64,000 nt of DNA from an uncultured Sphingobacteriales bacterium (GTDB lineage Bacteria > Bacteroidota > Bacteroidia > Chitinophagales > Chitinophagaceae). Below are positions 36,042 to 45,669 of the stretch, piece by piece; within the stretch, counting starts at the first letter, position 1; every line of letters starts with the position of its first letter. Location: positions 159,054-223,053 of the forward strand of contig CALKHN010000112.1 of the NCBI GenBank assembly GCA_937991535.1. The letters run 5' to 3'. The notes under the pieces were generated by a model, which had not been told where the DNA came from, did not search any database, and saw nothing but the letters and a program-made list of their open reading frames with translations. Made by a program: the position numbers and the translations under genes.

Positions 36042-36818
36042 TTATAACAATCGCCAGCGTTGCAGGTGACACGCAGATTGGCCCGGTGCAACAAATATCC
36101 TTTCGCTCAATGTTTCCAGCTCTGCAAAATCTTTGCAAACAAATACTTCTGTATTGCTTCCGTTATCCACACATGCTTCAGGAATAGATAAACCGGGGCT
36201 GGTAATAACCAATGTTCCCTGTTGCTGAACAGCAGTAAGTACAGGACGCTCACAATGCCATCCGGCTTTCCCTCTAAAATCTCCGGGTTTTACCATCATC
36301 TGGTTGTTTACCTGTTGCCATTGCACAGGATCGGTTCCGGGCCAAAAATGAATATCTCCGGTATTGCAGGAAGCAAGCAACTGAGCTGAACGGGGAACAC
36401 AGGTAATGGCCCATAATGCCCCCGACCATTCATCTTTTCCATTATTTTCAAGTATATGCTGTATCTCAAATTCTTCCTGCCCCGATACATTACCGATTAC
36501 TATAGAAAGCCGGGCGCCACCTGGTCGTTGTTTAGCTGAGACATGCAGTTTTGAATCAATAATTTTAACGTCGCAGGGTTCATTATCGGGGTAATAGCTA
36601 TCATCATTTTCAGGCGCCGTGGTAAAGCGGTGCCCTCCGTATATACGCCATTCACCTACGCGAAAATCCGTATCGTCTTCATATAAAACGTTGCCACTAT
36701 TCCCGTAACTCAACGAGAGTATCCTGGGCCCTGCCGATGTACCTACCACTAATTCATGTTGATTAACGATACATTTTACCGCATCCCGGTTTTTCCATTT
36801 GACGAAAGAAAAATTCAT
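36042..36818 (-). CDS. DUF4380-like sugar-binding-fold protein
   Basis: A 258-residue protein resembling DUF4380 / galactose-mutarotase-fold proteins: VVGTSAGPRILSLSYGNSGN near residue 24, then YGGHRFTTAPENDDSYYPDN near 60-80 and the EEFEIQHILENNGKDEWSGA strand pair. The His and Glu pattern is consistent with a mutarotase-like carbohydrate pocket. The start overlaps the upstream PIG-L gene by 4 bp (ATGA), implying translational coupling. It is the last gene of the catabolic run, and its role could be epimerisation or sugar sensing. Confidence 0.7.
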   Translation of the reverse strand: MNFSFVKWKNRDAVKCIVNQHELVVGTSAGPRILSLSYGNSGNVLYEDDTDFRVGEWRIYGGHRFTTAPENDDSYYPDNEPCDVKIIDSKLHVSAKQRPGGARLSIVIGNVSGQEEFEIQHILENNGKDEWSGALWAITCVPRSAQLLASCNTGDIHFWPGTDPVQWQQVNNQMMVKPGDFRGKAGWHCERPVLTAVQQQGTLVITSPGLSIPEACVDNGSNTEVFVCKDFAELETLSERIFVAPGQSACHLQRWRLL

Positions 36819-37522
36819 GGTAAAACACGGCTTGTCAGTCCTCTCTGAAACGCATCCATACGTGTAAATCCTTCTGCATACCTGCAGCCGGCGGCCAATC
36901 CCCTGAACCGAGCCTGCACTTCAATCATATCAACCAGGTTTGTATTTGCCAGTTGCTGCATGGCCTTAAACTGACTTTTATGACAAGCCAGCATTTCTTT
37001 TTTTGTTTCAAACACTTCCGTAATGTCAACGTATTCAGTTGGCAAAAAATCTATTCCTCCAAGATTATCCATATAATATAGTTGCGATTGTCCAAAACGG
37101 CAGGCGGGGCGGGATTGGCCTGGAATATGCGGGAGGCCCTTTTGAAAGTACGAATCAAAAACCAGTTGACCCACATACCGGTGGTCCGGATGATAATCGC
37201 TGGGTGAATGGGTAAAAATAATATCCGGATCTGCTTCGCGCAATATATCAATCATGATCATGCGTTGCTCACGGTCTGGGAAAACATGTTCATCCATCAC
37301 TCCGCCCCAGATTACCTTTGCACCAATAACAGCGGCCGCAGCACGGGTTTCTTCTTCTCTTATCCTTCCCAATTTGGCAGGAGCAGTTACCGCGTCGCCC
37401 ATACTGCCATCCGTAAAAACAGCTATCGTAACCTGGCGCCCTTCCCTGGCATAACGGATAAGCGTACCTGCGCAAAGTATTTCCGTATCATCGGGGTGGG
37501 CAACTACACAAAGAATATTCAT
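36815..37522 (-). CDS. PIG-L family zinc deacetylase, cytoplasmic
   Basis: A 235-residue enzyme of the LmbE/PIG-L fold. Zinc ligands are in VVAHPDDTE (residues 7-15) and HSPSDYHPDHRYVG near 105-118. There is no signal peptide, so it acts in the cytoplasm. Family members remove acetyl groups from N-acetylglucosamine-type amides. Its place between the aldolase gene (11 bp upstream) and the DUF4380 gene (4-bp overlap) suggests that the imported sugar carries an acyl-amide or acetyl group. Confidence 0.85.
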   Translation of the reverse strand: MNILCVVAHPDDTEILCAGTLIRYAREGRQVTIAVFTDGSMGDAVTAPAKLGRIREEETRAAAAVIGAKVIWGGVMDEHVFPDREQRMIMIDILREADPDIIFTHSPSDYHPDHRYVGQLVFDSYFQKGLPHIPGQSRPACRFGQSQLYYMDNLGGIDFLPTEYVDITEVFETKKEMLACHKSQFKAMQQLANTNLVDMIEVQARFRGLAAGCRYAEGFTRMDAFQRGLTSRVLP

Positions 37523-37533
37523 ACAATTATTGA

Positions 37534-38214
37534 TTAGAGTACACCGTAACGGTCGTATACCGTTCTTAGTGAATCGCCATTGAGTAAATCTATTCGCGAC
37601 TGGTCTTCCCTGAATACTTTTTCATAAGCCATTTCAAGCACTTTGTCTTCTACCTCGCGTGGAACAACTACGATGCCATCAAAATCCGAAAATATCAGTT
37701 CGCCCGGGTTTACCACTACTTCGCCGCAACGGATGGGCACATCATACGCCATCACCCGCCCCCGGCCCAAACTATCCAATGGACGAATACCACCATAGAA
37801 AACGGGGAATTTCATTTCGATGATTTTTTTGCAATCGCGGATCATGCTGTCGCAAATACAACCCACTGCTCCGTTACGCTTGGCGATAGTGCTCATCAGT
37901 TCTCCCCATGGCGCATTGGTGCCTGCATAATCGGTAGAATGTACCACCACATCTCCTTTTTTCAGCGAATCCACTGCTTCAATCTCTAAGCTATACGGAT
38001 CATCTTCAATATAATCCGTTTCCATCCAGCGGTACGTTCTTGCCCGGCCAACAATGGTACAGTTCTCCACATCAAGTGGCCTTAGACGCTGATGCATCGC
38101 CTGTTTCCTGTAACCCAAAATATCCAGTACGTCGCAAACAATAGCTACATACAGGTTTTCTTTTATCCATTTAAATTTCTCTTCGTCGGTGTAAAGATTG
38201 GTTTTTGTTTCCAT
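37534..38214 (-). CDS. RraA-like pyruvate aldolase
   Basis: A 226-residue protein of the RraA-like fold, which includes class II pyruvate aldolases such as HMG/CHA aldolase as well as non-enzymatic RraA. Here the catalytic pattern is intact: GELMS at residues 104-108 and the R126-D127 pair in CICDSMIRD, which favours an aldolase over RraA. ATG 38214 starts at METKTNLYTDEEKF; the frame is open 39 bases upstream without similarity. Inferred role: cleave a 2-keto-3-deoxy sugar acid, made by the dehydratase encoded just upstream, into pyruvate and an aldehyde. Confidence 0.8.
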   Translation of the reverse strand: METKTNLYTDEEKFKWIKENLYVAIVCDVLDILGYRKQAMHQRLRPLDVENCTIVGRARTYRWMETDYIEDDPYSLEIEAVDSLKKGDVVVHSTDYAGTNAPWGELMSTIAKRNGAVGCICDSMIRDCKKIIEMKFPVFYGGIRPLDSLGRGRVMAYDVPIRCGEVVVNPGELIFSDFDGIVVVPREVEDKVLEMAYEKVFREDQSRIDLLNGDSLRTVYDRYGVL

Positions 38215-38257
38215 GTTAAAATTATATTTGATGAGTTGTTTCGGGGTTACCAATTGA

Positions 38258-39409
38258 TTAAAGATTTATGCAAAAATGTTTAAGCGCTTCTTCATTTATT
38301 TCAATACCCAAACCCGCACCCTGCGGAACAGCAATATATCCATCCGAATCCATTTGAACAGGGTTTTGAATAACTTCCCGGAGCATCGGGTTATCGCTCA
38401 CATTGTACTCGAGGAACAGCGATCTCGGCAAAACAGCATTCAGGTGAAGACTCGCCGCTGTTAATAAATCGGTGAGCCAGGCATGCGGACAAACATCCAC
38501 ACCTGCGTGCTCCGCTTCCCACATTATTTTTCTTGCCTGTGTAAAACCGCCGCAACGGGAAAGATCGGGCTGTACAACATCAATTCCACCACGATGTATT
38601 AGTTCTCTAAACCCCCATGCGGTTGCTTCCTGCTCACCTGCTGCCAGCCTCGTTTTAACACCTGCAGCTTTTACTTTTCCATAACCATCGTATGATTCAG
38701 GGTGCAGAAAATCCTCGAGCCAGAATATATCATAGGGCTCCAGCGCACGGCAGAGTTTAATAGCATCGTAAGCGCTTCGGTTCACCATCCACCCGGGATC
38801 AATCATCAATTCAATATCCGGTCCCAGCGCTTCTCTTGCCGCTGCCACTAATTTAATGTCCTGTTTTGCATTTTGCCCGAACACACCCCAGCCAAATTTA
38901 ACTGCTGTAAAACCGCGCTGCATATAAAATGCACAGGCCGCTTTCATTGCATCGGGAGTTGGCCGAAAGAGCGTAGACGCATACGCACGAACTTTATCTC
39001 GTCTTGCGCCACCCAGTATTTTATAAACCGGGCGGTTAATGGCTTTGCCTATGATATCGTGGCAGGCAATATCAAAACCAGATAGTACCTGCATGGCCAC
39101 TCCCCTTCTTCCAAAATAAATGGTACCCCTGTAAATTTTATCCCACAGCCGCTCCACATCAAAAGGATCTTCACCAATAACCAAAGCGCGCAATCCTTCA
39201 AATACACCTGATCCGCTTTCGGGCGCATTTACTACCGCTTCGCCAACATGCGGCGACGTTTCCACATCCGACCAGCCGGTGATACCTTCATCGGTACTCA
39301 CTTTCAGCAGTAAGCAGTGCTTTACACCCCTTGCTTCGTCACTCCCCGCCGGGTTGGTGATCCCGAAAGGCGACTGAAGGATGAACGCTTCTACATTGGT
39401 AATCTTCAT
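38258..39409 (-). CDS. Enolase-superfamily sugar acid dehydratase (MR/MLE type)
   Basis: A 383-residue mandelate racemase/muconate lactonising enzyme relative. Expected residues are in place: K171 (TAVKFGWG), metal ligands D204 (LMIDPGW), E232 (FWLEDF) and E259 (AAGEQE), and the D282-H309 dyad (QPDLSR; CPHAWL). The lone Lys with the Asp-His dyad fits acid sugar dehydratases such as rhamnonate, fuconate or galactonate dehydratase. The substrate is not fixed by sequence. It sits 20 bp after the dehydrogenase gene. Confidence 0.88.
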   Translation of the reverse strand: MKITNVEAFILQSPFGITNPAGSDEARGVKHCLLLKVSTDEGITGWSDVETSPHVGEAVVNAPESGSGVFEGLRALVIGEDPFDVERLWDKIYRGTIYFGRRGVAMQVLSGFDIACHDIIGKAINRPVYKILGGARRDKVRAYASTLFRPTPDAMKAACAFYMQRGFTAVKFGWGVFGQNAKQDIKLVAAAREALGPDIELMIDPGWMVNRSAYDAIKLCRALEPYDIFWLEDFLHPESYDGYGKVKAAGVKTRLAAGEQEATAWGFRELIHRGGIDVVQPDLSRCGGFTQARKIMWEAEHAGVDVCPHAWLTDLLTAASLHLNAVLPRSLFLEYNVSDNPMLREVIQNPVQMDSDGYIAVPQGAGLGIEINEEALKHFCINL

Positions 39410-39429
39410 ATGTACTTTTAAAAACTTAA

Positions 39430-40428
39430 TTAATCAAATACCAGGGCAACCTTCAAGGTCCTGTTGTGCCCGTTACGCGCCAAATCAAAAGCTTCTTCCC
39501 AACGGTCAAAAGGAATTTGATGCGTAATAATATCTTCCAGCGCCATGCATTCTTCGGTTAGGCATTGAAGTGATTCATCTATTTTATTTTCATCATTGCA
39601 TGCGCCAGCTACTTCCAATTCTGAAACATGAATATTAAAAAGATTTAGCGCAACCCGTTCCTGAACGGTGCTGAAAACAACCAGCCGGCCTCGGGGACGA
39701 AGCGCCTGCAAACAGGCTTCAACCGCACTGGCAGCACTCACCGCCAATATGGCCACATCAGCAAATTTTGCAGGCACAGCATCTGTTATTATTTCCACTT
39801 CCGGTATCTGCTGAAGCCGGAAAGGTTCGCGGCCGGAAACCAGCACACGGGCTGCTCCCGCCCTCCGCGCCAGTTGTGCAATGATATTTCCAAAAGGGCC
39901 ATCTCCGGCCACCAGCACTGTTTTTCCTTTTATATTATTCGACCGGGCTATGGCTTCCAGGCATACGGCCACCGGTTCCAGAAGCGCACCCAAAGCAAAG
40001 GATACACTATCAGGGATCGCCCGCACACGGTCTGCACGCTGAACAAAATATTCCGCAAAACAGCCGTCACGGTCAATACCCAGATGGCCCATACGTGAAC
40101 ATAAGTGTTCCAGCCCTCTCACACATTCTGAACAAACCCTGCAGGGCACCACAGGATGAGCGGCCACACGCGTTCCGGGTGTAAAACCGGTTACTCCTGA
40201 CCCGCACACAGCAACAACACCCGCACCTTCATGTCCCATTACCCGCGGATATTTTATTCCAAACGGATTGGCTCTTATGTCATGCAAATCGGAAGTACAA
40301 ATGGTTGCCGCTTTGGTTCTGATGAGCACTTCGCCTGCACCGGGAACCGGCACAGGGATGTCCACCTTCACCAACCTGTTAAGGCCCTGCAACTGCAACG
40401 ACTTCATGTATGAAAATGAATCCGCCAT
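39430..40428 (-). CDS. Zinc-dependent medium-chain sugar/polyol dehydrogenase
   Basis: A 332-residue MDR enzyme with catalytic zinc ligands in ATICTSDLHD and MGHEGAGVV, and the structural zinc cluster PCRVCSECVRGLEHLC with four Cys. The NAD(P) motif is GDGPFGNIIAQLARRAG. It resembles sorbitol/threonine/sugar-1-dehydrogenase types. Its ATG shares one A with the stop codon of the amidohydrolase gene (TAATG), indicating coupling; a second ATG seven codons later (MKSLQLQ) is an alternative. Inferred role: oxidise the aldose to its lactone. Confidence 0.87.
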   Translation of the reverse strand: MADSFSYMKSLQLQGLNRLVKVDIPVPVPGAGEVLIRTKAATICTSDLHDIRANPFGIKYPRVMGHEGAGVVAVCGSGVTGFTPGTRVAAHPVVPCRVCSECVRGLEHLCSRMGHLGIDRDGCFAEYFVQRADRVRAIPDSVSFALGALLEPVAVCLEAIARSNNIKGKTVLVAGDGPFGNIIAQLARRAGAARVLVSGREPFRLQQIPEVEIITDAVPAKFADVAILAVSAASAVEACLQALRPRGRLVVFSTVQERVALNLFNIHVSELEVAGACNDENKIDESLQCLTEECMALEDIITHQIPFDRWEEAFDLARNGHNRTLKVALVFD

Positions 40429-41288
40429 TATTTTGATAAGGTTGGGTTTGGAAGTTCTAGTAATTCCAGGGTATTGCGATGAATAATGCCTTCGATAGCT
40501 TCAGGCGCCACAGCAGGTAACCCACTATTGGCGATGATATGATTAAGATCTCTTACCCTTGCTAAAGAATTACCTGTGGTGGTAAACGGAAAATCGGAAC
40601 CGAACAATACTTTATGCTGTGCTCCATACTCTGCCAGCAAGCGCATGGAGTTGTAAAATTGCCAGGGCCTGTAGTATAAGGCCGATATATCTGCATACAC
40701 ATTGGCATGCCTGCGGATCACCGCGATGGTTTCTCCTTCCCAGGGATGTCCCAGATGCGCAAGCACCATTTTCAAATCAGGAAAATCAACCGCTACGGTA
40801 TCAAAATGAACAGGACGCGAATAGTCGAGCCGGGTACCGCTAATGAAGGATGTGCCTGCATGAAACAGAACGGGCAGCCCGTGTTTTACACAATACCGGT
40901 ATATATCATAATACCGCGGGTCCTGCGGATGCGCGTTCTGGTAAAGTGGCGCCAGCTTAATACCAACGGCGCCCAATTGTCGGTGGCATTTTTCCAGCTC
41001 ATCCATATAAGCCGGTTGAAGCGGATCAATAGAAGCAAAGAACAATAACCTTTTGGGCGCTTTTGCTACATGTGCCGCTACCATTTCATTGGGAATATTC
41101 CAGCCGGTTGCCGATGCCTGCAGGCCAAATACAATAGCCACATCGGCCGCCGCAGTTGTTTCAAGATGTCTTTCTTCCACATTACCCCATAAAGCAGTAT
41201 CTACGCCGCACCTTGCCAGATCAGCATTCAGCCCGGGCCCAAAATGCCGGCCGGCATCAAAAACATGTGTATGGATATCTACGATCAT
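40428..41288 (-). CDS. Amidohydrolase-2 family enzyme, candidate sugar lactonase
   Basis: A 286-residue TIM-barrel metal hydrolase: DIHTHVFD at the N-terminus (HxH metal site), IKLAPL, LFHAGTS, LAHLGHPWEG, and the catalytic Asp in LFGSDFPFTT. The family contains decarboxylases and lactonases, including sugar lactonases of L-fucose and L-rhamnose oxidation. Coupling to the dehydrogenase makes lactone hydrolysis the best guess here. A word-repeat spacer of 82 bp separates it from the GH39-like gene. Confidence 0.8.
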   Translation of the reverse strand: MIVDIHTHVFDAGRHFGPGLNADLARCGVDTALWGNVEERHLETTAAADVAIVFGLQASATGWNIPNEMVAAHVAKAPKRLLFFASIDPLQPAYMDELEKCHRQLGAVGIKLAPLYQNAHPQDPRYYDIYRYCVKHGLPVLFHAGTSFISGTRLDYSRPVHFDTVAVDFPDLKMVLAHLGHPWEGETIAVIRRHANVYADISALYYRPWQFYNSMRLLAEYGAQHKVLFGSDFPFTTTGNSLARVRDLNHIIANSGLPAVAPEAIEGIIHRNTLELLELPNPTLSK

Positions 41289-41294
41289 AATTTC

Positions 41295-41370
41295 TCTTTT
41301 AGCAATCAGCCATTAGCTTTCGGCTTCATTATTCACCATTCACCACTGCCCATTCACTATTGCCTCCACC
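41295..41370. repeat. Word repeat inside the catabolic operon
   Basis: TTAGCAATCAGCCATTAGCT, TTCGGCTTCATTATTCACCA, TTCACCACTGCCCATTCACT: the same vocabulary as at 1976-2045 and 13229-13330. It marks a possible boundary between the glycan-cleaving and sugar-oxidising halves of the operon. Confidence 0.6.
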
Positions 41371-42756
41371 TTATTCAAACGACCAGTAATGCACCGCCCA
41401 GGGTTCTAATTTTAAAGTTAACGATTGATTTCCTTTTTTGATCTGAACAAAAGGATCAGGACGCAGGCGCTGATTTTCCTCTAACCCCGCTCCGCTTGCA
41501 TCCAATACAATATGACGAACCCGCATGTCTTTGGGAAGATCGCTGAGACTTAGTTTTACGGTTGCCGGCTGATCAGAAAAATTCCAAAGCATCATATTGT
41601 GCATTCGCAACTTAGGATCATGGGTTGCAAAACCATGTACTTTATTGTTTGAGGAAGTAACGGCTAATTTATTGCCCGCCATCCTGGATAGCAATTTAAA
41701 AGTATAGTATGCCGGCCGTAACTGGTTTTGATAATCAATCAACCCACTGAATTGCGCCTGCCTGTTCCACCACCGCGTCATAAAGGCTGTTCCTTCCGGA
41801 GAGTGTATCCGGGAAAATGTTTCAAACGATACATACCAGTCACGGATTTGATAATAACACGACCAGTCTAATCCAGCATCCTTCATTTGCCAGATGGTTT
41901 CGGCCACGTAACAGGGATGAAACCTGGGGTCAAGCGGGGGATTGAACAAGTCCATATTCCATTCATTCATGATGGTTTCCGCTTTTACACCAGGATACTG
42001 CGCAACGAGATTTTTTACATATTCAATCTGTCCGCGAATAGCTGTCGGGCTATTGTTGTAGTTATGAAAAGAAACAAAATCCAATGGTATTTTTTCGGCA
42101 GCACAAACGCGAAGCAGTTCGGGCAGGATAGGCGATTTATAATATGCCAGCGCCGGCCCGCCAACTTTTGCGTTCGGATCGGCGCGAAGGATGGCAGCAA
42201 CCGTATGTTTATAATACCGCGCATAACTTTCGGGTTTGAACCGGTAAGGCGTACCGCCTTCTTCACCAATATCCACTTCATTGCCTACTTCCCAATAGGT
42301 TATACCAGCGCCCTTATCAAGATAATGCTTTACCACATCATGCACAAACTGCTCCCACCCCGTATAATCATTGGGCTCAACAATATCCTGGTCTATTACC
42401 GGAAAAAACAATTTGGGCTTCAAACAAAAGCTCATGAAAGGCTTTGCTCCTGTTTGCAGAATGTTGGTCACCATACTATCCAGCGTAGTAAAATGATACT
42501 TTCCTTTGTCCGGAATAACATTATAGTATTCACTTACGAATAACCTGATGATGGCAGGATGCAATGCTCTGATTTCCGTTACCCGGCTGGCCAGCATAGG
42601 CTCTTCCGATAAGCCGCCCTGCCCCAATGCCATCTGTTCCATTTTCATGGGGCCGAGACTTTTACCAAACTCCACCTTTACATTGGTGGTTTGCGCGCAT
42701 ATATTTCCACCAACAGAAAGAATGATGGTTAAAAGCAATGTGTTTAATTTCAACAT
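41371..42756 (-). CDS. Clan GH-A glycoside hydrolase, GH39-like
   Basis: A 461-residue secreted hydrolase with signal peptide MLKLNTLLLTIILSVGGNICAQ. The TIM-barrel shows the clan A acid/base Glu in TYWEVGNEVD (about residue 162) and the nucleophile Glu in ETIMNEWN (about 265), with FVSFHNYNNSP between. A small beta domain closes the C-terminus. GH39 includes beta-xylosidases and alpha-L-iduronidases; the exact linkage is not predictable here. Encoded 38 bp after the larger hydrolase. Confidence 0.78.
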   Translation of the reverse strand: MLKLNTLLLTIILSVGGNICAQTTNVKVEFGKSLGPMKMEQMALGQGGLSEEPMLASRVTEIRALHPAIIRLFVSEYYNVIPDKGKYHFTTLDSMVTNILQTGAKPFMSFCLKPKLFFPVIDQDIVEPNDYTGWEQFVHDVVKHYLDKGAGITYWEVGNEVDIGEEGGTPYRFKPESYARYYKHTVAAILRADPNAKVGGPALAYYKSPILPELLRVCAAEKIPLDFVSFHNYNNSPTAIRGQIEYVKNLVAQYPGVKAETIMNEWNMDLFNPPLDPRFHPCYVAETIWQMKDAGLDWSCYYQIRDWYVSFETFSRIHSPEGTAFMTRWWNRQAQFSGLIDYQNQLRPAYYTFKLLSRMAGNKLAVTSSNNKVHGFATHDPKLRMHNMMLWNFSDQPATVKLSLSDLPKDMRVRHIVLDASGAGLEENQRLRPDPFVQIKKGNQSLTLKLEPWAVHYWSFE

Positions 42757-42794
42757 AATTATCTATATAAGAAAGAAAGGGAATGCTGTTAATC

Positions 42795-45635
42795 CTAATA
42801 CTTTGCAGAAATAAGATACTTTTTTGCCTGGGGCGCCGGTATCCGGATATATTCTTTTTTTACATCAAAATTTTTCCATCGCTTTCCGTTCACCACTACC
42901 GATTTGATAGCCTTACCTTCCGGGTGCCGGAACCTTACCAATAATTGTTTGGGGGGATTGCGATCGGGCATATCAATTTCTGCATTTATTTCATTGCCGG
43001 CATTCTCCCCGTTGATGGTAAATGATATATTTCCAAAATAAGTCGGCGCGTTCTTCACTTCAATTTTTTTTCCATTCTGTAACCAGTCGCGTGGAATAGC
43101 CTGGCCGATCAGCAGCGTATCAGTACCCCATTCATTGATCAGCATCCTCCTGTAAATTTCAAACCAGGCGCCATCCGTGCTTGGTGGCCCATAATACTGG
43201 CCCCAGGCCCAGCGATGCTCCAATGGAGTGAACTGTTCGTGCGAGAACCCGCAGGCCATCAGGCTGTAAAATGCACGGATAACCGCTTTGGGCTGATCCC
43301 TTAAAAGATAGGCTGTTGCCTGCTGAACGTATACGGGCTCATTGGCCGCACCCTGGTTTTTAAAAAACAGGTTGTCTTCATGATCATGCAGCATGGAGGT
43401 GGTAAGCCAGTTATTGGCATCAATAACGCCCAGCCGGGTGAGGTGTAAAGGACCAGTGTCTACATCGGTTGGATACCACTGATCCATCATGCGCCGGGGT
43501 GTCATGGCATCGGTTGGAACATAGTTGATCCAGGTACCGTCTTCCAATTGCACCACAGGCGATTTTACACTACCTCGTGCAAACTCCCTCACAACATCTG
43601 CTTTCATTTTTGCTGCGATGTCCAGTACCTCTTCAGCACGGGGATGGTTAAACGCAGACAGCGCTTTGGCAAACACTTCCAGCCCACCCACATAATATGC
43701 CTGGTTAAAAGCCCACTCTCTTTCGGCATTGGTAAGATCATTGAGCGGCGCCAGGATCAGTCCTGTTTTATTTGCGCCTTCATTTGATTTGGCTACCTGC
43801 GCCAGGCACCAGTCTAAGGTTTTGAGGGAATTCGGAAGCAACTGTTCAAATTGCTCCCTGTTTCCGGACAATAAATAGTTTTGAGCAATGGCATACAGTT
43901 GTCCGGGCGAATACACCCCCCAGTTGGCGAAACCTCCTATTCGTCCATCTTTCTGCTGCTGGCTTCTAAACATGTCCGCATACTCATCCTGCGCTACCTT
44001 ATCATACCCGCGCAAACCATAGATCATATAATCAACATATACCGCCTGGTTAATGGGCCAATCCGCGTTTCTTTGTCCGTACGCCGTGTTGGCATAAGGC
44101 AGATCCATGTGATCCTTTCCATCTATATCCAATGTGTGGCGGGGCAAAATAAGGGAATGCCAGATATTGGCGCGGAACAGTTCGTTTACCGCCGTTTCAG
44201 GCACTTCAAAATGAGCGCCTTTGCTGATCCAATCTTCCCAATAATCTGTTATACTTTTCTTTGCCGCCGCAAAACCAAGATTATTTAATCTTATAGCTTC
44301 GGATGAAACAATCGCAGGTGAAGGCAGCTTCGCTACAAACTCCCTGGTTTCTCCTTCTGAAAGAACACCGGAAACGGTTAATTCAATTTGTTGCCCGTTG
44401 TTGTTTGATACGGCATCGCCCGCTTTAACCGTAATTCCTTTTCCTGTTTCCAGCAACAAAAAAATATTACCGGTTTGTTTATCGGCGATAGCCCAGTTGT
44501 CCTGTACTTGTATGGCCTCAACTTCGTGATCTTTTAGTTCATTGTGAAGCGATATACCAAAACTAAAGGTTCCGGCTTTACCAGCTATACTCACCTTGCT
44601 AAACATTACACTGGGTATATAACCGCGTATGGTTGTTCCCAAATCAACAAGGGGCGCAGCGAACTGTTCTATGGTGGCAACCTGTCCATTCTTTTCCAGG
44701 CTGGTGATGATGATGGGCAGTCCATTATCTATTTCCTGGCGCTTCCATGCACTCTCCTTCCAAAGCAGGTTGAGCCTGAACTTATGCGGAGAAGCAAAAT
44801 CCGGGCGAACATTGCCCCACCTGTCAACCGCAAACTTATAAACCGATCCATGAGCCGCTGCTGTTACGGTAAGGTGTCCTGTAGTACCCATCCACCTGGT
44901 TTGCCAGGAGGCATCCCATTGCAGCGGATTGCCAAAATCGGGCCACAGCTTATTGAATGTCTCTAATGATGCATCCGGCTGTTCTGCAACGGCATCGAGT
45001 ATGCGCTGTCCCTGCAAAGAGGCAATATGCGATTTAAATTCAACAGGATTATCAGCCAGAGTAATAAACACATCCTGCTCAGGGAGCCACATGGCGCCAT
45101 GCCTTACGAGTTGCTCTAATTCAATAGTAAAACCCCTGGTACCTTCCTTATCCAAATGAACAGTAAGCAAAGGCGCATCGGGTTTATTCCAGGGATCATC
45201 TTTCAGGCGCGCTGCCTGCCCCGGCGACCCATTGATCATCAGGTAGCCCCACATGGCATCATCATCTACTGCATAGCCATCCTTCCACCCCGCTAATTTT
45301 CTTAACGGAGCAGAAGGTGTTGGCCAATTGATATCCGCTATCAGTTCATCGGTATCGCCTGCGCCACAATTAAGCACAGATACTGCAGACACTTTATCGT
45401 TCTTTTCAATTCCCTTACCTGGAAGGGTTGAAACCGTAAGCCCGGGTGAACCACTGATCAGTTGCACGGTACGTACGGTGCGGTGGGATGCCGCATGGCC
45501 AAAGGATAGTTTCAGCTTAACACTTTCCTTACCGGCGGGTTTTGTTTGTGCAACAACGGATGATGTAAAGTATACATTCATTCCCAGCCCCAGTACAATA
45601 GCGGTTAATGTAGCTAACTGTTTTATACCTGTCAT
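42795..45635 (-). CDS. Six-hairpin (alpha/alpha)6 glycoside hydrolase-like protein
   Basis: A 946-residue protein with a signal peptide (to about residue 30, SSVVAQ). The N-terminal half (30-440) is beta-sandwich-like; the region from about 480 to 830 has repeated helical hairpins typical of six-hairpin glycosidases: NELFRANIWHSLILPRHTLD, then DWPINQAVYVDYMIYGLRGY and FNQAYYVGGLEVFAKALS, with acidic residues in HRWAWGQYYGPPSTDGAWFE. A small beta domain follows. It resembles alpha-L-rhamnosidase/glucoamylase-clan enzymes, but I cannot assign a GH family. Confidence 0.7.
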   Translation of the reverse strand: MTGIKQLATLTAIVLGLGMNVYFTSSVVAQTKPAGKESVKLKLSFGHAASHRTVRTVQLISGSPGLTVSTLPGKGIEKNDKVSAVSVLNCGAGDTDELIADINWPTPSAPLRKLAGWKDGYAVDDDAMWGYLMINGSPGQAARLKDDPWNKPDAPLLTVHLDKEGTRGFTIELEQLVRHGAMWLPEQDVFITLADNPVEFKSHIASLQGQRILDAVAEQPDASLETFNKLWPDFGNPLQWDASWQTRWMGTTGHLTVTAAAHGSVYKFAVDRWGNVRPDFASPHKFRLNLLWKESAWKRQEIDNGLPIIITSLEKNGQVATIEQFAAPLVDLGTTIRGYIPSVMFSKVSIAGKAGTFSFGISLHNELKDHEVEAIQVQDNWAIADKQTGNIFLLLETGKGITVKAGDAVSNNNGQQIELTVSGVLSEGETREFVAKLPSPAIVSSEAIRLNNLGFAAAKKSITDYWEDWISKGAHFEVPETAVNELFRANIWHSLILPRHTLDIDGKDHMDLPYANTAYGQRNADWPINQAVYVDYMIYGLRGYDKVAQDEYADMFRSQQQKDGRIGGFANWGVYSPGQLYAIAQNYLLSGNREQFEQLLPNSLKTLDWCLAQVAKSNEGANKTGLILAPLNDLTNAEREWAFNQAYYVGGLEVFAKALSAFNHPRAEEVLDIAAKMKADVVREFARGSVKSPVVQLEDGTWINYVPTDAMTPRRMMDQWYPTDVDTGPLHLTRLGVIDANNWLTTSMLHDHEDNLFFKNQGAANEPVYVQQATAYLLRDQPKAVIRAFYSLMACGFSHEQFTPLEHRWAWGQYYGPPSTDGAWFEIYRRMLINEWGTDTLLIGQAIPRDWLQNGKKIEVKNAPTYFGNISFTINGENAGNEINAEIDMPDRNPPKQLLVRFRHPEGKAIKSVVVNGKRWKNFDVKKEYIRIPAPQAKKYLISAKY

Positions 45636-45669
45636 AATGCTTCGCCTTAGTCTTATCTCTTAAAGATAA

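Noticed and set aside
37534..38214. RraA regulator of RNase E or demethylmenaquinone methyltransferase
   Set aside because: The catalytic Arg-Asp pair is present and the gene lies in a sugar-acid pathway, favouring an aldolase.
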